Below are positions 37,361-45,208 of a stretch of 64,000 bases of DNA, piece by piece. The position numbers and the translations under genes are program-made. Position 1 is the stretch's first letter; every line of letters begins with the position of its first letter. The DNA is from Mycolicibacterium novocastrense (GTDB lineage: Bacteria; Actinomycetota; Actinomycetes; Mycobacteriales; Mycobacteriaceae), in contig NZ_BCTA01000069.1 in NCBI RefSeq assembly GCF_001570485.1, positions 204,518 to 268,517 of the forward strand, given 5' to 3'. Below the pieces are notes generated by a model. The model was not told the origin of the DNA. It saw only the letters and a list, made by a program, of their open reading frames with translations, and ran no database searches.

Positions 37361-37717
37361 TCAGACCGCGTTGCGGTGTTTGCGCTGGGCGCTGAAGAAC
37401 TCCGCCCAGGAGACGACCTCGGGATGCTGCTTGAGCAGGGCGCGGCGTTGCCGTTCGGTCATTCCACCCCAGACCCCGAACTCCACCCGGTTGTCGAGCG
37501 CGTCGGCGCCGCACTCGAGAATCACCGGACAATGCCGGCAGATCACCGCGGCTTTGCGCTGTGCGGCCCCCCGGACGAACAGCTCATCAGGATCGGTCTG
37601 GCGGCATCGAGCCTGCGACACCCAGGCGATGCGGGCCTCGGCCTCGGCACCGTGGACGACGCTGTGAGCCGACGATGTCATCGCGGTCCTGCGCGCCGCG
37701 GGCCTCGTAGCTGACAC
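37361..37717 (-). CDS. whiB4: WhiB-family iron-sulfur regulator WhiB4
   Basis: A 118-residue Wbl protein. Cys38, Cys60, Cys63 and Cys69 (C-x21-C-x2-C-x5-C) ligate a [4Fe-4S] cluster, followed by 'GVWGGMTERQRR', the G[VI]WGG turn, and a basic C-terminal helix. Size and neighbours match M. tuberculosis WhiB4 (Rv3681c), an oxygen-sensitive redox regulator. GTG 37717 has 'ggaggg' 7 bases upstream. Two CRP-like palindromes lie 73-118 bases before the start, suggesting cAMP input. It is convergent with bagB (22 bases). Confidence 0.93.
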   Translation of the reverse strand: MSATRPAARRTAMTSSAHSVVHGAEAEARIAWVSQARCRQTDPDELFVRGAAQRKAAVICRHCPVILECGADALDNRVEFGVWGGMTERQRRALLKQHPEVVSWAEFFSAQRKHRNAV

Positions 37718-37789
37718 CAGAGTTCCCTCCGTTCCAACCGCCCCCCGGTCAACACCGGTACGGCGCGATCCCTGGTAGTAGAGCGCTCA

Positions 37790-37805
37790 TGCGATCTACG
37801 TCACA
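37790..37805. promoter_or_regulatory. CRP-like site 1 upstream of whiB4
   Basis: TGCGA-TCTACG-TCACA matches TGTGA-N6-TCACA at nine of ten bases. Its centre is exactly 30 bp from that of site 2 (37820-37835). Confidence 0.5.
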
Positions 37806-37819
37806 TTGCGAGGGGTCAG

Positions 37820-37835
37820 TGTGACCTGTATCGCA
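37820..37835. promoter_or_regulatory. CRP-like site 2 upstream of whiB4
   Basis: TGTGA-CCTGTA-TCGCA matches the CRP consensus at nine of ten bases. It is 103 bases before the whiB4 start and about 178 before ponA2. Confidence 0.5.
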
Positions 37836-37999
37836 CTGTCCGACCAAATTAGATGGTCAAAGCCGTCTTGCGCAATACGTACGCCTCCACTTTTTTGGGA
37901 CGACCGTGCCGTCAGTCGGCAAAATTGACGTCCGCGCCGCTCGACGCGTTTTTGCGGTCCGGCGATCGCCCGTGAGGAGCCGACATTTTGCGACGTCGT

Positions 38000-38005
38000 T
38001 AGTCT
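38000..38005 (+). promoter_or_regulatory. -10 box for leaderless ponA2
   Basis: TAGTCT, seven bases, then ATG 38013. Confidence 0.6.
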
Positions 38006-38012
38006 GTACGTC

Positions 38013-40475
38013 ATGCCGGACTGCCCACCGAGTGCACCGCCGACGCCGCCTCCGCGGGCGGTGACGGTGATCAAGCTCGCCTGGTGCGTTCTGCTGGCCA
38101 GCGTGATCACCGCGGCGTTGCTGTTTCCGGTCGTCGGCGGCTTCGGCTTGGTGTCCAACCGGGCCTCCGACGTGGTGGCCAACGGTTCGGCGCAACTCGT
38201 CGAGGGTGAGGTGCCGCAGGTGTCGACGATGGTCGACGCCAAGGGCAACGTCATCGCCTGGCTGTACAACCAGCGCCGCTTCGAGGTGCCCACCGACCAG
38301 ATCGCCAACACGATGAAGCTGGCGATCGTCTCGATCGAGGACAAGCGTTTCGCCGAACACAACGGCGTCGACTGGCAGGGCACGCTGACCGGTCTGTCCG
38401 GTTACCTGTCCGGCAATCTCGACACCCGCGGCGGTTCGACGATCGAGCAGCAGTACGTCAAGAACTATCAGCTGCTGGTGATCGCCCAGACCGACGCCGA
38501 GAAGCGGGCCGCCATCGAGACCACCCCGGCTCGCAAACTGCGCGAGATCCGGATGGCGCTGACGCTGGACAAGACGTTCACCAAACCCGAGATCCTGACC
38601 CGCTATCTGAACCTGGTGTCTTTCGGCAACGGCGCCTTCGGCGTGCAGGACGCCGCCCAGACGTACTTCGGGATCAACGCCTCGGAGTTGAACTGGCAGC
38701 AGGCCGCTCTGCTGGCGGGCATGGTGCAGTCGACCAGCGCGCTGAACCCCTACACCAACCCCGAGGGTGCGCTGGCCCGTCGAAACCTGGTGTTGGACAC
38801 CATGATCCAGAACATCCCCGAGGAAGCGGCCGCGTTGCGCGCCGCCAAGGAGGAGCCGCTGGGCGTCCTTCCGCAGCCCAAAGAGCTGCCGCGCGGCTGC
38901 ATCGCCGCGGGCGACCGCGCATTCTTCTGCGACTACGCGCTGGAGTACCTGGCGCGCGCGGGCATCAGCAAGGAGCAGGTCGCCAGGGGCGGGTACCTGA
39001 TCAGAACCACCCTCGACCCCGATGTCCAGGGTCCGGTGAAGGCGGCGGTCAACCAGTTCGCCCCGCCGGACCTCAACGGCGTCGCCAGCGTCATGAGCGT
39101 CATCAAGCCCGGTAAGGAATCCCATCCGGTGCTGGCGATGGCCAGCAGCCGGACCTACGGGCTGAACCTCGACGCGGGTGAGACCATGCAGCCCCAGCCG
39201 TTCTCCCTGGTCGGCGACGGCGCTGGTTCGACGTTCAAGCTGTTCACCACCGCGGCGGCCATGGAGATGGGGATGGGCATCAACGCCCAGCTCGACGTGC
39301 CCGCACAGTTCCAGGCCAAGGGACTGGGCAGCAGCGACACCCCCGGTTGTCCGGCCGCGACGTGGTGTGTGAAGAACGCAGGCGGTTACCGCGGCGCCAT
39401 GAACATCACCGACGCATTGGCCACGTCACCCAACACGGCGTTCGCCAAGCTGATCTCGCAGGTCGGTGTGCAGCGCAGCGTCGACATGGCGGTCCGGTTG
39501 GGGCTGCGCTCCTACGCGCTGCCGGGCACCGCCCGCGACTACGACCCGGGCAGCAACGAGAGCCTGGCCGACTTCATCAAACGGCAGAACCTCGGCTCCT
39601 TCGTGCTGGGGCCGATCGAGGTCAACGCGCTCGAGTTCTCCAACGTCGGAGCGACGCTGGCCTCCGGCGGCGTGTGGTGCCCGCCGAACCCGATCGCCCA
39701 GGTCATCGACCGACACGGCGAGGAGGTCTCGGTCACCACGGAGACCTGCGAGCAGGCGGTACCCGAAGGCCTGGCGAACACGCTGGCCAACGCCATGAGC
39801 AAGGACGACGAAGGGGCGGGCACCGCGGCGGGGGCGGCCGGTTCGGTCGGCTGGGACCTGCCGATGTCGGGCAAGACCGGCACCACCGAGGCTCACCGCT
39901 CGTCGGCCTTTCTAGGCTTCACCAACACGCTCGCCGCCGGGAACTACATCTACGACGACTCCACCGCGCCCGGCGAACTGTGCTCGTTCCCGCTGCGCAA
40001 GTGCGGGTACGGCGATCTGTACGGCGGTAACGAACCGGCCAGGACGTGGTTCGCCGCGATGAAGCCGATCGCCAACAACTTCGGCGAGGTCCGGCTGCCC
40101 CCGACGGATCCGCGCTATGTCGAGGGCGGCCCCGGCTCGCGGGTGCCCAGCGTGTCGGGCCTGACCGAGAGCGCCGCCCGCCAGCGGTTGCGCGACTCAG
40201 GTTTCCAGGTCGCCGACCAGGCGTCGTCGGTGAACAGCAATGCGCCGCGCGGCTCCGTGGTCGGCACGTCGCCCGGGGGCCAGACGGTGCCGGGGTCGAT
40301 CATCACGATCCAGGTCTCCAACGGCATTCCGCCGGCGCCTCCGCCCCCTCCGCCGGGCGCGATACCCGGCCTTCCCGCCCCGGTCGGCCAGACGGTTGTC
40401 GAGATTCCCGGCCTGCCGCCGATCACCGTGCCCGTGCTCGGACCCCCTCCGCCTGCGCCGCCACCCCCACCGTGA
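38013..40475 (+). CDS. ponA2: Bifunctional penicillin-binding protein PonA2 (PBP2) with PASTA domain
   Basis: An 820-residue class A PBP, orthologue of Rv3682 (810). Order: short Pro-rich cytoplasmic tail, one membrane helix (about 20-45), GT51 glycosyltransferase with 'SIEDKRFAEHNG' and 'GGSTIEQQYVKN', transpeptidase with Ser406-T-F-Lys409, Ser472-P-Asn474 and Lys621-T-G, one PASTA domain (about 710-775) and a Pro-rich end. It polymerises and cross-links peptidoglycan. Leaderless ATG. The intergenic region to whiB4 is 295 bases and holds the two CRP-like sites. Confidence 0.95.
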   Translation: MPDCPPSAPPTPPPRAVTVIKLAWCVLLASVITAALLFPVVGGFGLVSNRASDVVANGSAQLVEGEVPQVSTMVDAKGNVIAWLYNQRRFEVPTDQIANTMKLAIVSIEDKRFAEHNGVDWQGTLTGLSGYLSGNLDTRGGSTIEQQYVKNYQLLVIAQTDAEKRAAIETTPARKLREIRMALTLDKTFTKPEILTRYLNLVSFGNGAFGVQDAAQTYFGINASELNWQQAALLAGMVQSTSALNPYTNPEGALARRNLVLDTMIQNIPEEAAALRAAKEEPLGVLPQPKELPRGCIAAGDRAFFCDYALEYLARAGISKEQVARGGYLIRTTLDPDVQGPVKAAVNQFAPPDLNGVASVMSVIKPGKESHPVLAMASSRTYGLNLDAGETMQPQPFSLVGDGAGSTFKLFTTAAAMEMGMGINAQLDVPAQFQAKGLGSSDTPGCPAATWCVKNAGGYRGAMNITDALATSPNTAFAKLISQVGVQRSVDMAVRLGLRSYALPGTARDYDPGSNESLADFIKRQNLGSFVLGPIEVNALEFSNVGATLASGGVWCPPNPIAQVIDRHGEEVSVTTETCEQAVPEGLANTLANAMSKDDEGAGTAAGAAGSVGWDLPMSGKTGTTEAHRSSAFLGFTNTLAAGNYIYDDSTAPGELCSFPLRKCGYGDLYGGNEPARTWFAAMKPIANNFGEVRLPPTDPRYVEGGPGSRVPSVSGLTESAARQRLRDSGFQVADQASSVNSNAPRGSVVGTSPGGQTVPGSIITIQVSNGIPPAPPPPPPGAIPGLPAPVGQTVVEIPGLPPITVPVLGPPPPAPPPPP

Positions 40476-40547
40476 TCGATGTGCAGTTGGTAACGACCGA
40501 GCGGTCGAGAGCGCTGCGTCGGGACCTCTGGCAGTAGGCTCTGCAGC

Positions 40548-41510
40548 ATGTCCGCCCGTTCGACGACGATCCTGAAGAACTCCGCCGCGGCGTCCGCCGG
40601 TGCGCTGGTCGCCGGCATCGGCTACGCAGCGGTGATCGAGCGCAACGCCTTTGTGGTGCGAGAAGTGACGATGCCGGTGCTGGCGCCCGGGTCGTCACCG
40701 CTGAAGGTGCTGCACATCAGCGACATCCACATGCGGCCCGGACAGCGGCGCAAGCAGGCCTGGCTGCGCGAGCTGATCGCCCTGGAACCCGATCTGGTGG
40801 TCAACACCGGCGACAACCTCGCTCACCCCCGGGCCGTGCCCGCCGTGGTGCAGTCGCTGTCGGATCTGCTCTCGGTGCCGGGATTGTTCGTGTTCGGCAG
40901 CAACGACTATTTCGGTCCGACGCCGAAGAACCCGCTCAACTACATCACCCGGCCCGGCCATCGCATCCACGGCGAACCGCTGCCGTGGCAGGACCTACGG
41001 GCGGCGTTCACCGAGCGCGGCTGGCTGGACATGACCCACACCCGCCGCGAGGTGGAGGTGCGGGGTCAGCTCATCGCCGCCGCAGGTGTGGACGACCCGC
41101 ATCTGTCGCGGGACCGCTATGAGACCGTCGCCGGTGCGGCCAGTCCCGCCGCGAACCTCACCCTGGGGCTGACCCATTCGCCGGAGCCGCGGGTGCTCGA
41201 CCGGTTCGCGGCCGACGGCTATCAGCTGGTGATGGCCGGCCACACCCACGGCGGCCAGTTGTGCCTGCCGTTCTACGGCGCCGTCGTCACCAACTGCGGC
41301 CTGGATCGTTCGCGGGCCAAGGGCCCGTCGCGCTGGGGTGCGCACACCCAGCTGCACGTCTCGGCGGGCATCGGCACCTCGCCCTACGCGCCGCTGCGGT
41401 TCTGCTGCCGTCCCGAGGCCACGCTGCTGACACTGGTCGCGGCGCCGACCGGCGGTCAGGACGCGGACGCTCGGGCGGGCACGTCCCATCCGAGCGTCGC
41501 GGTGCGGTGA
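40548..41510 (+). CDS. Metallophosphoesterase, membrane-associated (Rv3683 homologue)
   Basis: A 320-residue calcineurin-like phosphoesterase (Rv3683 has 319). Metal motifs: 'ISDIHMRPG' (DxH), 'VNTGDNLAHP' (GDN), 'GSNDYFG' (GSND variant of GNHD) and 'MAGHTHGGQLCLP' (GHTHGGQ). This resembles YkuE/YaeI-type enzymes acting on phospholipid-linked substrates. The N-terminus has a single hydrophobic stretch ('AGALVAGIGYAAVIE'). ATG 40548 is 72 bases after ponA2; the stop overlaps cds1 (GTGA), suggesting a common transcript. Confidence 0.9.
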   Translation: MSARSTTILKNSAAASAGALVAGIGYAAVIERNAFVVREVTMPVLAPGSSPLKVLHISDIHMRPGQRRKQAWLRELIALEPDLVVNTGDNLAHPRAVPAVVQSLSDLLSVPGLFVFGSNDYFGPTPKNPLNYITRPGHRIHGEPLPWQDLRAAFTERGWLDMTHTRREVEVRGQLIAAAGVDDPHLSRDRYETVAGAASPAANLTLGLTHSPEPRVLDRFAADGYQLVMAGHTHGGQLCLPFYGAVVTNCGLDRSRAKGPSRWGAHTQLHVSAGIGTSPYAPLRFCCRPEATLLTLVAAPTGGQDADARAGTSHPSVAVR

Positions 41511-42628
41511 CCGACGGTGCGGTGAACGACAGGGCCCTCACCGCAAGCCGTAGCAGCCCACGCGGGTGGGTGGACGACGCCGTCCGGTTGATCGAGGCCG
41601 ACGCACGCCGCAGCGCAGACACCCACCTGTTGCGCTATCCGTTGCCGTCGGCCTGGTGCGACGGGTGCGATCTGCAGCTGTACCTCAAGGACGAGACGAC
41701 GCATATCACGGGCAGCCTCAAGCATCGGCTGGCGCGGTCGCTGTTCCTCTACGCGCTGTGCAACGGGTGGATCGCCGAGGGCACCACGATCATCGAGGCG
41801 TCGTCGGGGTCGACGGCGGTGTCCGAGGCGTACTTCGCGGCGCTGCTCGGCCTGCCGTTCATCGCGGTGATGCCGTCATCGACGAGTGCCAGCAAGATCG
41901 CGCTGATCGAATCTCAGGGCGGCCGTTGCCATTTCGTCGCCAAATCCAGTCAGGTGTACGCCGAGGCCGAGCGGCTGGCCGAAGCGACCGGCGGGCACTA
42001 CATCGATCAGTTCACCAACGCCGAGCGGGCCACCGACTGGCGCGGTAACAACAACATCGCCGAGTCGATCTTCGAGCAGATGCGAGACGAGGCGCACCCG
42101 GTGCCCGACTGGATCGTGGTGGGTGCGGGTACCGGCGGGACGAGCGCCACGATCGGCCGCTACATCCGCTACCGGCGCTACGCCACCCGACTGTGTGTGG
42201 TCGACCCGGAGAACTCGGCTTTCTTCCCGTCCTACGCGCAGGGCCGCGGCGATGTGGTGACCGGTATGTCGTCGCGGATCGAGGGAATCGGCCGGCCTCG
42301 CGTGGAGCCGTCGTTTCTGCCCGGCGTGGTCGATCGGATGGTCGTCGTGCCGGACGCCGCTTCGGTTGCCGCGGCCCGGCATGCCAGCACGGTGCTGGGC
42401 CGGCGGGTGGGCCCATCGACCGGGACGAATCTGTGGGGGGCGTTCGGCCTGCTGGCCGAGATGAGGGATGAGGGTCGCAGCGGATCGGTGGTGACACTGC
42501 TCGCCGACAGCGGCGACCGCTATGCGGACACCTACTTCTGCGACGAGTGGCTGACCAGCCAGGGGCTCGAGCCCTCGGAGTTCGCGTCGGTGTTGGCCGA
42601 GTTCGAACGCTCGGGGCGCTGGCCCTGA
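41507..42628 (+). CDS. cds1: PLP-dependent cysteine desulfhydrase, cysteine-synthase fold (Cds1)
   Basis: A 373-residue fold-type II PLP enzyme. The PLP Lys is in 'HITGSLKHRLA' and the phosphate loop is 'VGAGTGGTSATIG'; 'EASSGSTAVSEA' binds the substrate carboxylate. M. tuberculosis Rv3684 (346) is Cds1, which releases H2S, pyruvate and ammonia from L-cysteine. GTG 41507 overlaps the phosphoesterase stop; the longer in-frame extension belongs to the upstream gene. The last 97 bases are overlapped by a small ORF on the other strand. Confidence 0.88.
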   Translation: MTDGAVNDRALTASRSSPRGWVDDAVRLIEADARRSADTHLLRYPLPSAWCDGCDLQLYLKDETTHITGSLKHRLARSLFLYALCNGWIAEGTTIIEASSGSTAVSEAYFAALLGLPFIAVMPSSTSASKIALIESQGGRCHFVAKSSQVYAEAERLAEATGGHYIDQFTNAERATDWRGNNNIAESIFEQMRDEAHPVPDWIVVGAGTGGTSATIGRYIRYRRYATRLCVVDPENSAFFPSYAQGRGDVVTGMSSRIEGIGRPRVEPSFLPGVVDRMVVVPDAASVAAARHASTVLGRRVGPSTGTNLWGAFGLLAEMRDEGRSGSVVTLLADSGDRYADTYFCDEWLTSQGLEPSEFASVLAEFERSGRWP

Positions 42629-42729
42629 TCGTCCTCACCGCCGATCAGCGGACCGTCGGAGGTGAGGAACAGCCACACCGCGGCGAGCACGAAGAAACCC
42701 AGGTAGATGGATGCGCCAAGACCAGTCAT
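42532..42729 (-). CDS. Possible small single-helix membrane protein
   Basis: A 65-residue frame on the minus strand. The first 28 residues ('MTGLGASIYLGFFVLAAVWL' and onward) form a convincing signal-anchor helix; the rest is charged, Ser/Asp/Gln-rich, and antisense to the last 97 bases of cds1. Upstream of the ATG 42729 is 'gaggacgag', a fair ribosome binding site. No homologue is recognised with certainty. The helix argues for a real gene; the antisense tail argues against strong conservation at the C-terminus. Confidence 0.45.
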   Translation of the reverse strand: MTGLGASIYLGFFVLAAVWLFLTSDGPLIGGEDDQGQRPERSNSANTDANSEGSSPWLVSHSSQK

Positions 42730-42860
42730 CTCGTCCTCGCTTCGTCGATTGCTTACATGATGGAGAACGCCACCGACATCCGGTTGCTTCCCGCGGCGTG
42801 TCGCAGATCACGGCTCGCCGACGTCGGGATCGGTTCCTTATCGCTGCCGCTTTCTTGTCG

Positions 42861-42929
42861 CGTTCGCGAGGCGTACACCACGGTCGCGGTACTGCGTGAG
42901 ATACCGCCCTGGTGTACGTCTCGCGAACG
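42861..42929. repeat. Long imperfect inverted repeat
   Basis: CGTTCGCGAGGCGTACACCA (42861-42880) pairs with 42910-42929 at 19 of 20 positions, the exception being a G-T pair. Inside the loop GCGGTA (42886-42891) pairs with TACCGC (42902-42907). It lies in a 289-base stretch without a confident gene, 90 bases before tRNA-Pro. Confidence 0.75.
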
Positions 42930-43018
42930 GGGAAAGGCGAGCGACCGTGCAGAGCGCCGTCGCCCGTAGGCGTTTGGCTTAGCGACCCGCCGGTGCGATA
43001 CGCTGTCGTGGCTTCACG

Positions 43019-43092
<74 letters not shown>

Positions 43093-43183
43093 CAAGAAGG
43101 CATCGGCTCCAGATTCACTGTGAGCCGAACGACTTGAGCCGAACATGCGTTTGACCGGTGCGTATGCGGGTATTGAAGAGGGC

Positions 43184-44203
43184 GTGACTTTACCGTCGAC
43201 GCTAGTCGAACCTGCCCTCCCGAAAGCCGTGGGACCGCTGTCGGCCGCCGTCATCGAACTGCTGCAGCGCGGCCGCCCGTCATTGCCCCTGCGTCCCATC
43301 GACGTTCCGATGTTCGACGCCGACCCCTACGGCCTCGACCTTCAGCTCGCCCTCTACATCTGCTACGAGTTGCACTACCGCGGCTTCGCCGGTGTGAGCC
43401 CGCGCTGGGAGTGGAACCCCGCCCTGCTGCACCTTCGCGGCCGGTTCGAGGAGGCCTTCCTGGACGCGGTGCGCCAGGACGTCGGCGAGATCGCCGAGGG
43501 TGAGACCGCCGAGGCCGAGATGGAGAAGCTGTCGATCGAACCGGTCGACGGCGAGGGTCCGTCATACTTCCTGCGCGACAAGGGCACCTGGGAGCAGATG
43601 CTCGAATACTTCGTGCACCGCTCGGTGTATCACCTCAAAGAGGGCGACCCGCATGCGTGGACCATCCCTCGACTCGCCGGACACTCGAAGGCGGCGTTCG
43701 TCGCGGTCGAGTTCGACGAATTCGGCGGTGGCCGTGGCGAACACGTACACCAGCACCTGTACGCGCGGTTGATGGACGCGGCGGGGCTCGACTCGTCCTA
43801 CCTCGGCTACCTCGACAACGTCTCCGCCGATGCGTTGGCGTCGGTGAACCTGATGTCGCTGTTCGGGTTGCACCGCGACCTGCGCGGCGCGTCGATCGGA
43901 CATTTCGCGTCGACGGAGATCACCTCCTCGCCCGGATCGCGGCGGTTGGTTGAGGCGTTGCGCCGCATGGGCGCACCCGACGCCTGCGTGGCGTTCTACC
44001 ACGAGCATGTGGTGGCCGACGCCGTCCACGAGCAGGTGGTTCGGACCGACGTCGTCGGTGACCTCGTCGCCAGGGAACCGCATCTGGACCGCGACGTGGT
44101 ATTCGGCATGCGGGCGCTGGACGTGGTCGAGGGACGCCTGGCCACGCACCTGATGAACTGCTGGACCGAGAACCGCTCGTCGCTACGCCGGCCGCTCAGC
44201 TGA
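43184..44203 (+). CDS. Iron-containing redox enzyme family protein (heme-oxygenase-like diiron oxidase fold)
   Basis: A 339-residue protein (352 if ATG 43145 is used). The helical core has the spaced carboxylate/His pattern of heme-oxygenase-like diiron oxidases: 'YICYELHYRGF' (E..H), 'MLEYFVHRSVYHLKEGDPH', 'FVAVEFDEFGGGRGEHVHQH' (read as VEFDEFGGG and EHVHQH) and 'FYHEHVVADAVHEQV'. The family includes enzymes cleaving C-C or forming N-oxidised groups in natural products; the substrate here is unknown. GTG 43184 follows 'gaagaggg', a better ribosome binding site than that of ATG 43145. It converges with a CDGSH gene (21-base overlap). Confidence 0.82.
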   Translation: MTLPSTLVEPALPKAVGPLSAAVIELLQRGRPSLPLRPIDVPMFDADPYGLDLQLALYICYELHYRGFAGVSPRWEWNPALLHLRGRFEEAFLDAVRQDVGEIAEGETAEAEMEKLSIEPVDGEGPSYFLRDKGTWEQMLEYFVHRSVYHLKEGDPHAWTIPRLAGHSKAAFVAVEFDEFGGGRGEHVHQHLYARLMDAAGLDSSYLGYLDNVSADALASVNLMSLFGLHRDLRGASIGHFASTEITSSPGSRRLVEALRRMGAPDACVAFYHEHVVADAVHEQVVRTDVVGDLVAREPHLDRDVVFGMRALDVVEGRLATHLMNCWTENRSSLRRPLS

Positions 44204-44437
44204 TGCGACTTTGTCGGCCGGCGCGTCGCGCTTAGCGGGCGCGCCGGGGCGCTTGCGGCACCGGTGACTGGTGTCGCACAACGGATAGTCCTTGCTGCGC
44301 CGGCACGTGCACACCGCGACCATGAACCGGTCCGACTCGACGATCTGGCCGTCGGGCATCTCGATGCGCACCGGGCCCTGCACCATCAGCGGGCCGTTGG
44401 GCACCACCCGCACGGTGCGCGGTTCGGCATCGCTCAT
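44183..44437 (-). CDS. CDGSH-type iron-sulfur protein
   Basis: An 84-residue protein with the CDGSH zinc-finger-like signature C-x-C-x2-S-x3-P-x-C-D-x2-H in 'CTCRRSKDYPLCDTSHR', which binds a redox-active [2Fe-2S] cluster with three Cys and one His. The N-terminal 45 residues form the usual small beta unit ('VRVVPNGPLMVQGPVRI'); the tail is Lys/Ala-rich. ATG 44437 overlaps the stop of the methyltransferase by 4 bases. It could pass electrons to the neighbouring diiron protein, an inference from proximity. Confidence 0.88.
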   Translation of the reverse strand: MSDAEPRTVRVVPNGPLMVQGPVRIEMPDGQIVESDRFMVAVCTCRRSKDYPLCDTSHRCRKRPGAPAKRDAPADKVASAERPA

Positions 44438-45129
44438 GGCTTGTCCGCCCGGATCACGAGCAGCTCCTCTTCGCGGCGGCCCGGTTCGAGGCGGCCGCAT
44501 TCCTCGAGCCACAACGCCCTCGACGACAGCACGGGACCGAACGGAATCCATTGCCGTGCAACGATTTCGGTATCGAGACCGGCACTGGCGAGCGCACCGA
44601 GCGTCTGTCGCGGATCGGCGAACTCCGACTGCACCAGCAACAGGCTGCCTCCGTGGTCGAGAAGGTCGGGCACCGTGGCGCACAGCGGGTCGAGTACGAG
44701 CCGCCCGTCGCATCCGGCATCCCACGCCCGAGGCGGCCCCACATATTCCGGGAGCGGCTCGCATTCGGCGCTCGGATCGTGCGGCACATACGGCGGGTTG
44801 CAGACGATCAGATCGAACGGGCCGAATTCGACTGCGCGCGCCCATGATCCGAGGTGCACATCGACATCGGCTCCGGACGCCATCGCGTTTGCCCGCGCAC
44901 ACCGCACTGCACGCTGGCAGATGTCGAAGGCGGTCACCGATGCGGCGCCCTGCTCGGCGGCCCCGATGGCGACGACGCCGCTGCCGGTGCACAAGTCGAC
45001 CACATGCCGGCCGCGTGCGAGCGCCATCTTGTCCATGACCTCGATGAGCAGCTGCGAGTCTTCCTGCGGCGCGTAGACGCCCTCATCCGCGACCAGCGGC
45101 CCACGGACATCGGTGTATGCGGTTGTCAC
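44434..45129 (-). CDS. HemK2/MTQ2-family methyltransferase
   Basis: A 231-residue SAM-dependent methyltransferase. Motif I is 'VVDLCTGSGVVAIGAAE', and 'IVCNPPYVPHDP' carries the NPPY signature of HemK-type enzymes that methylate amide or amino nitrogens in proteins or small molecules. 'GVYAPQEDSQLL' near the N-terminus is typical of the HemK2 group, which in eukaryotes modifies eRF1 Gln or histone Lys. The GTG 45127-45129 was chosen because upstream codons lack family resemblance. It is followed by the CDGSH gene with a 4-base overlap, so the two are coupled. Confidence 0.85.
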   Translation of the reverse strand: MTTAYTDVRGPLVADEGVYAPQEDSQLLIEVMDKMALARGRHVVDLCTGSGVVAIGAAEQGAASVTAFDICQRAVRCARANAMASGADVDVHLGSWARAVEFGPFDLIVCNPPYVPHDPSAECEPLPEYVGPPRAWDAGCDGRLVLDPLCATVPDLLDHGGSLLLVQSEFADPRQTLGALASAGLDTEIVARQWIPFGPVLSSRALWLEECGRLEPGRREEELLVIRADKP

Positions 45130-45208
45130 GACGGCCTTTCGACAGGTTCTTCTGCTGCGCATTGCAGCACTGCGCGAAATTAATGCCCGGTATCGGGGCT
45201 GTTGAAAC

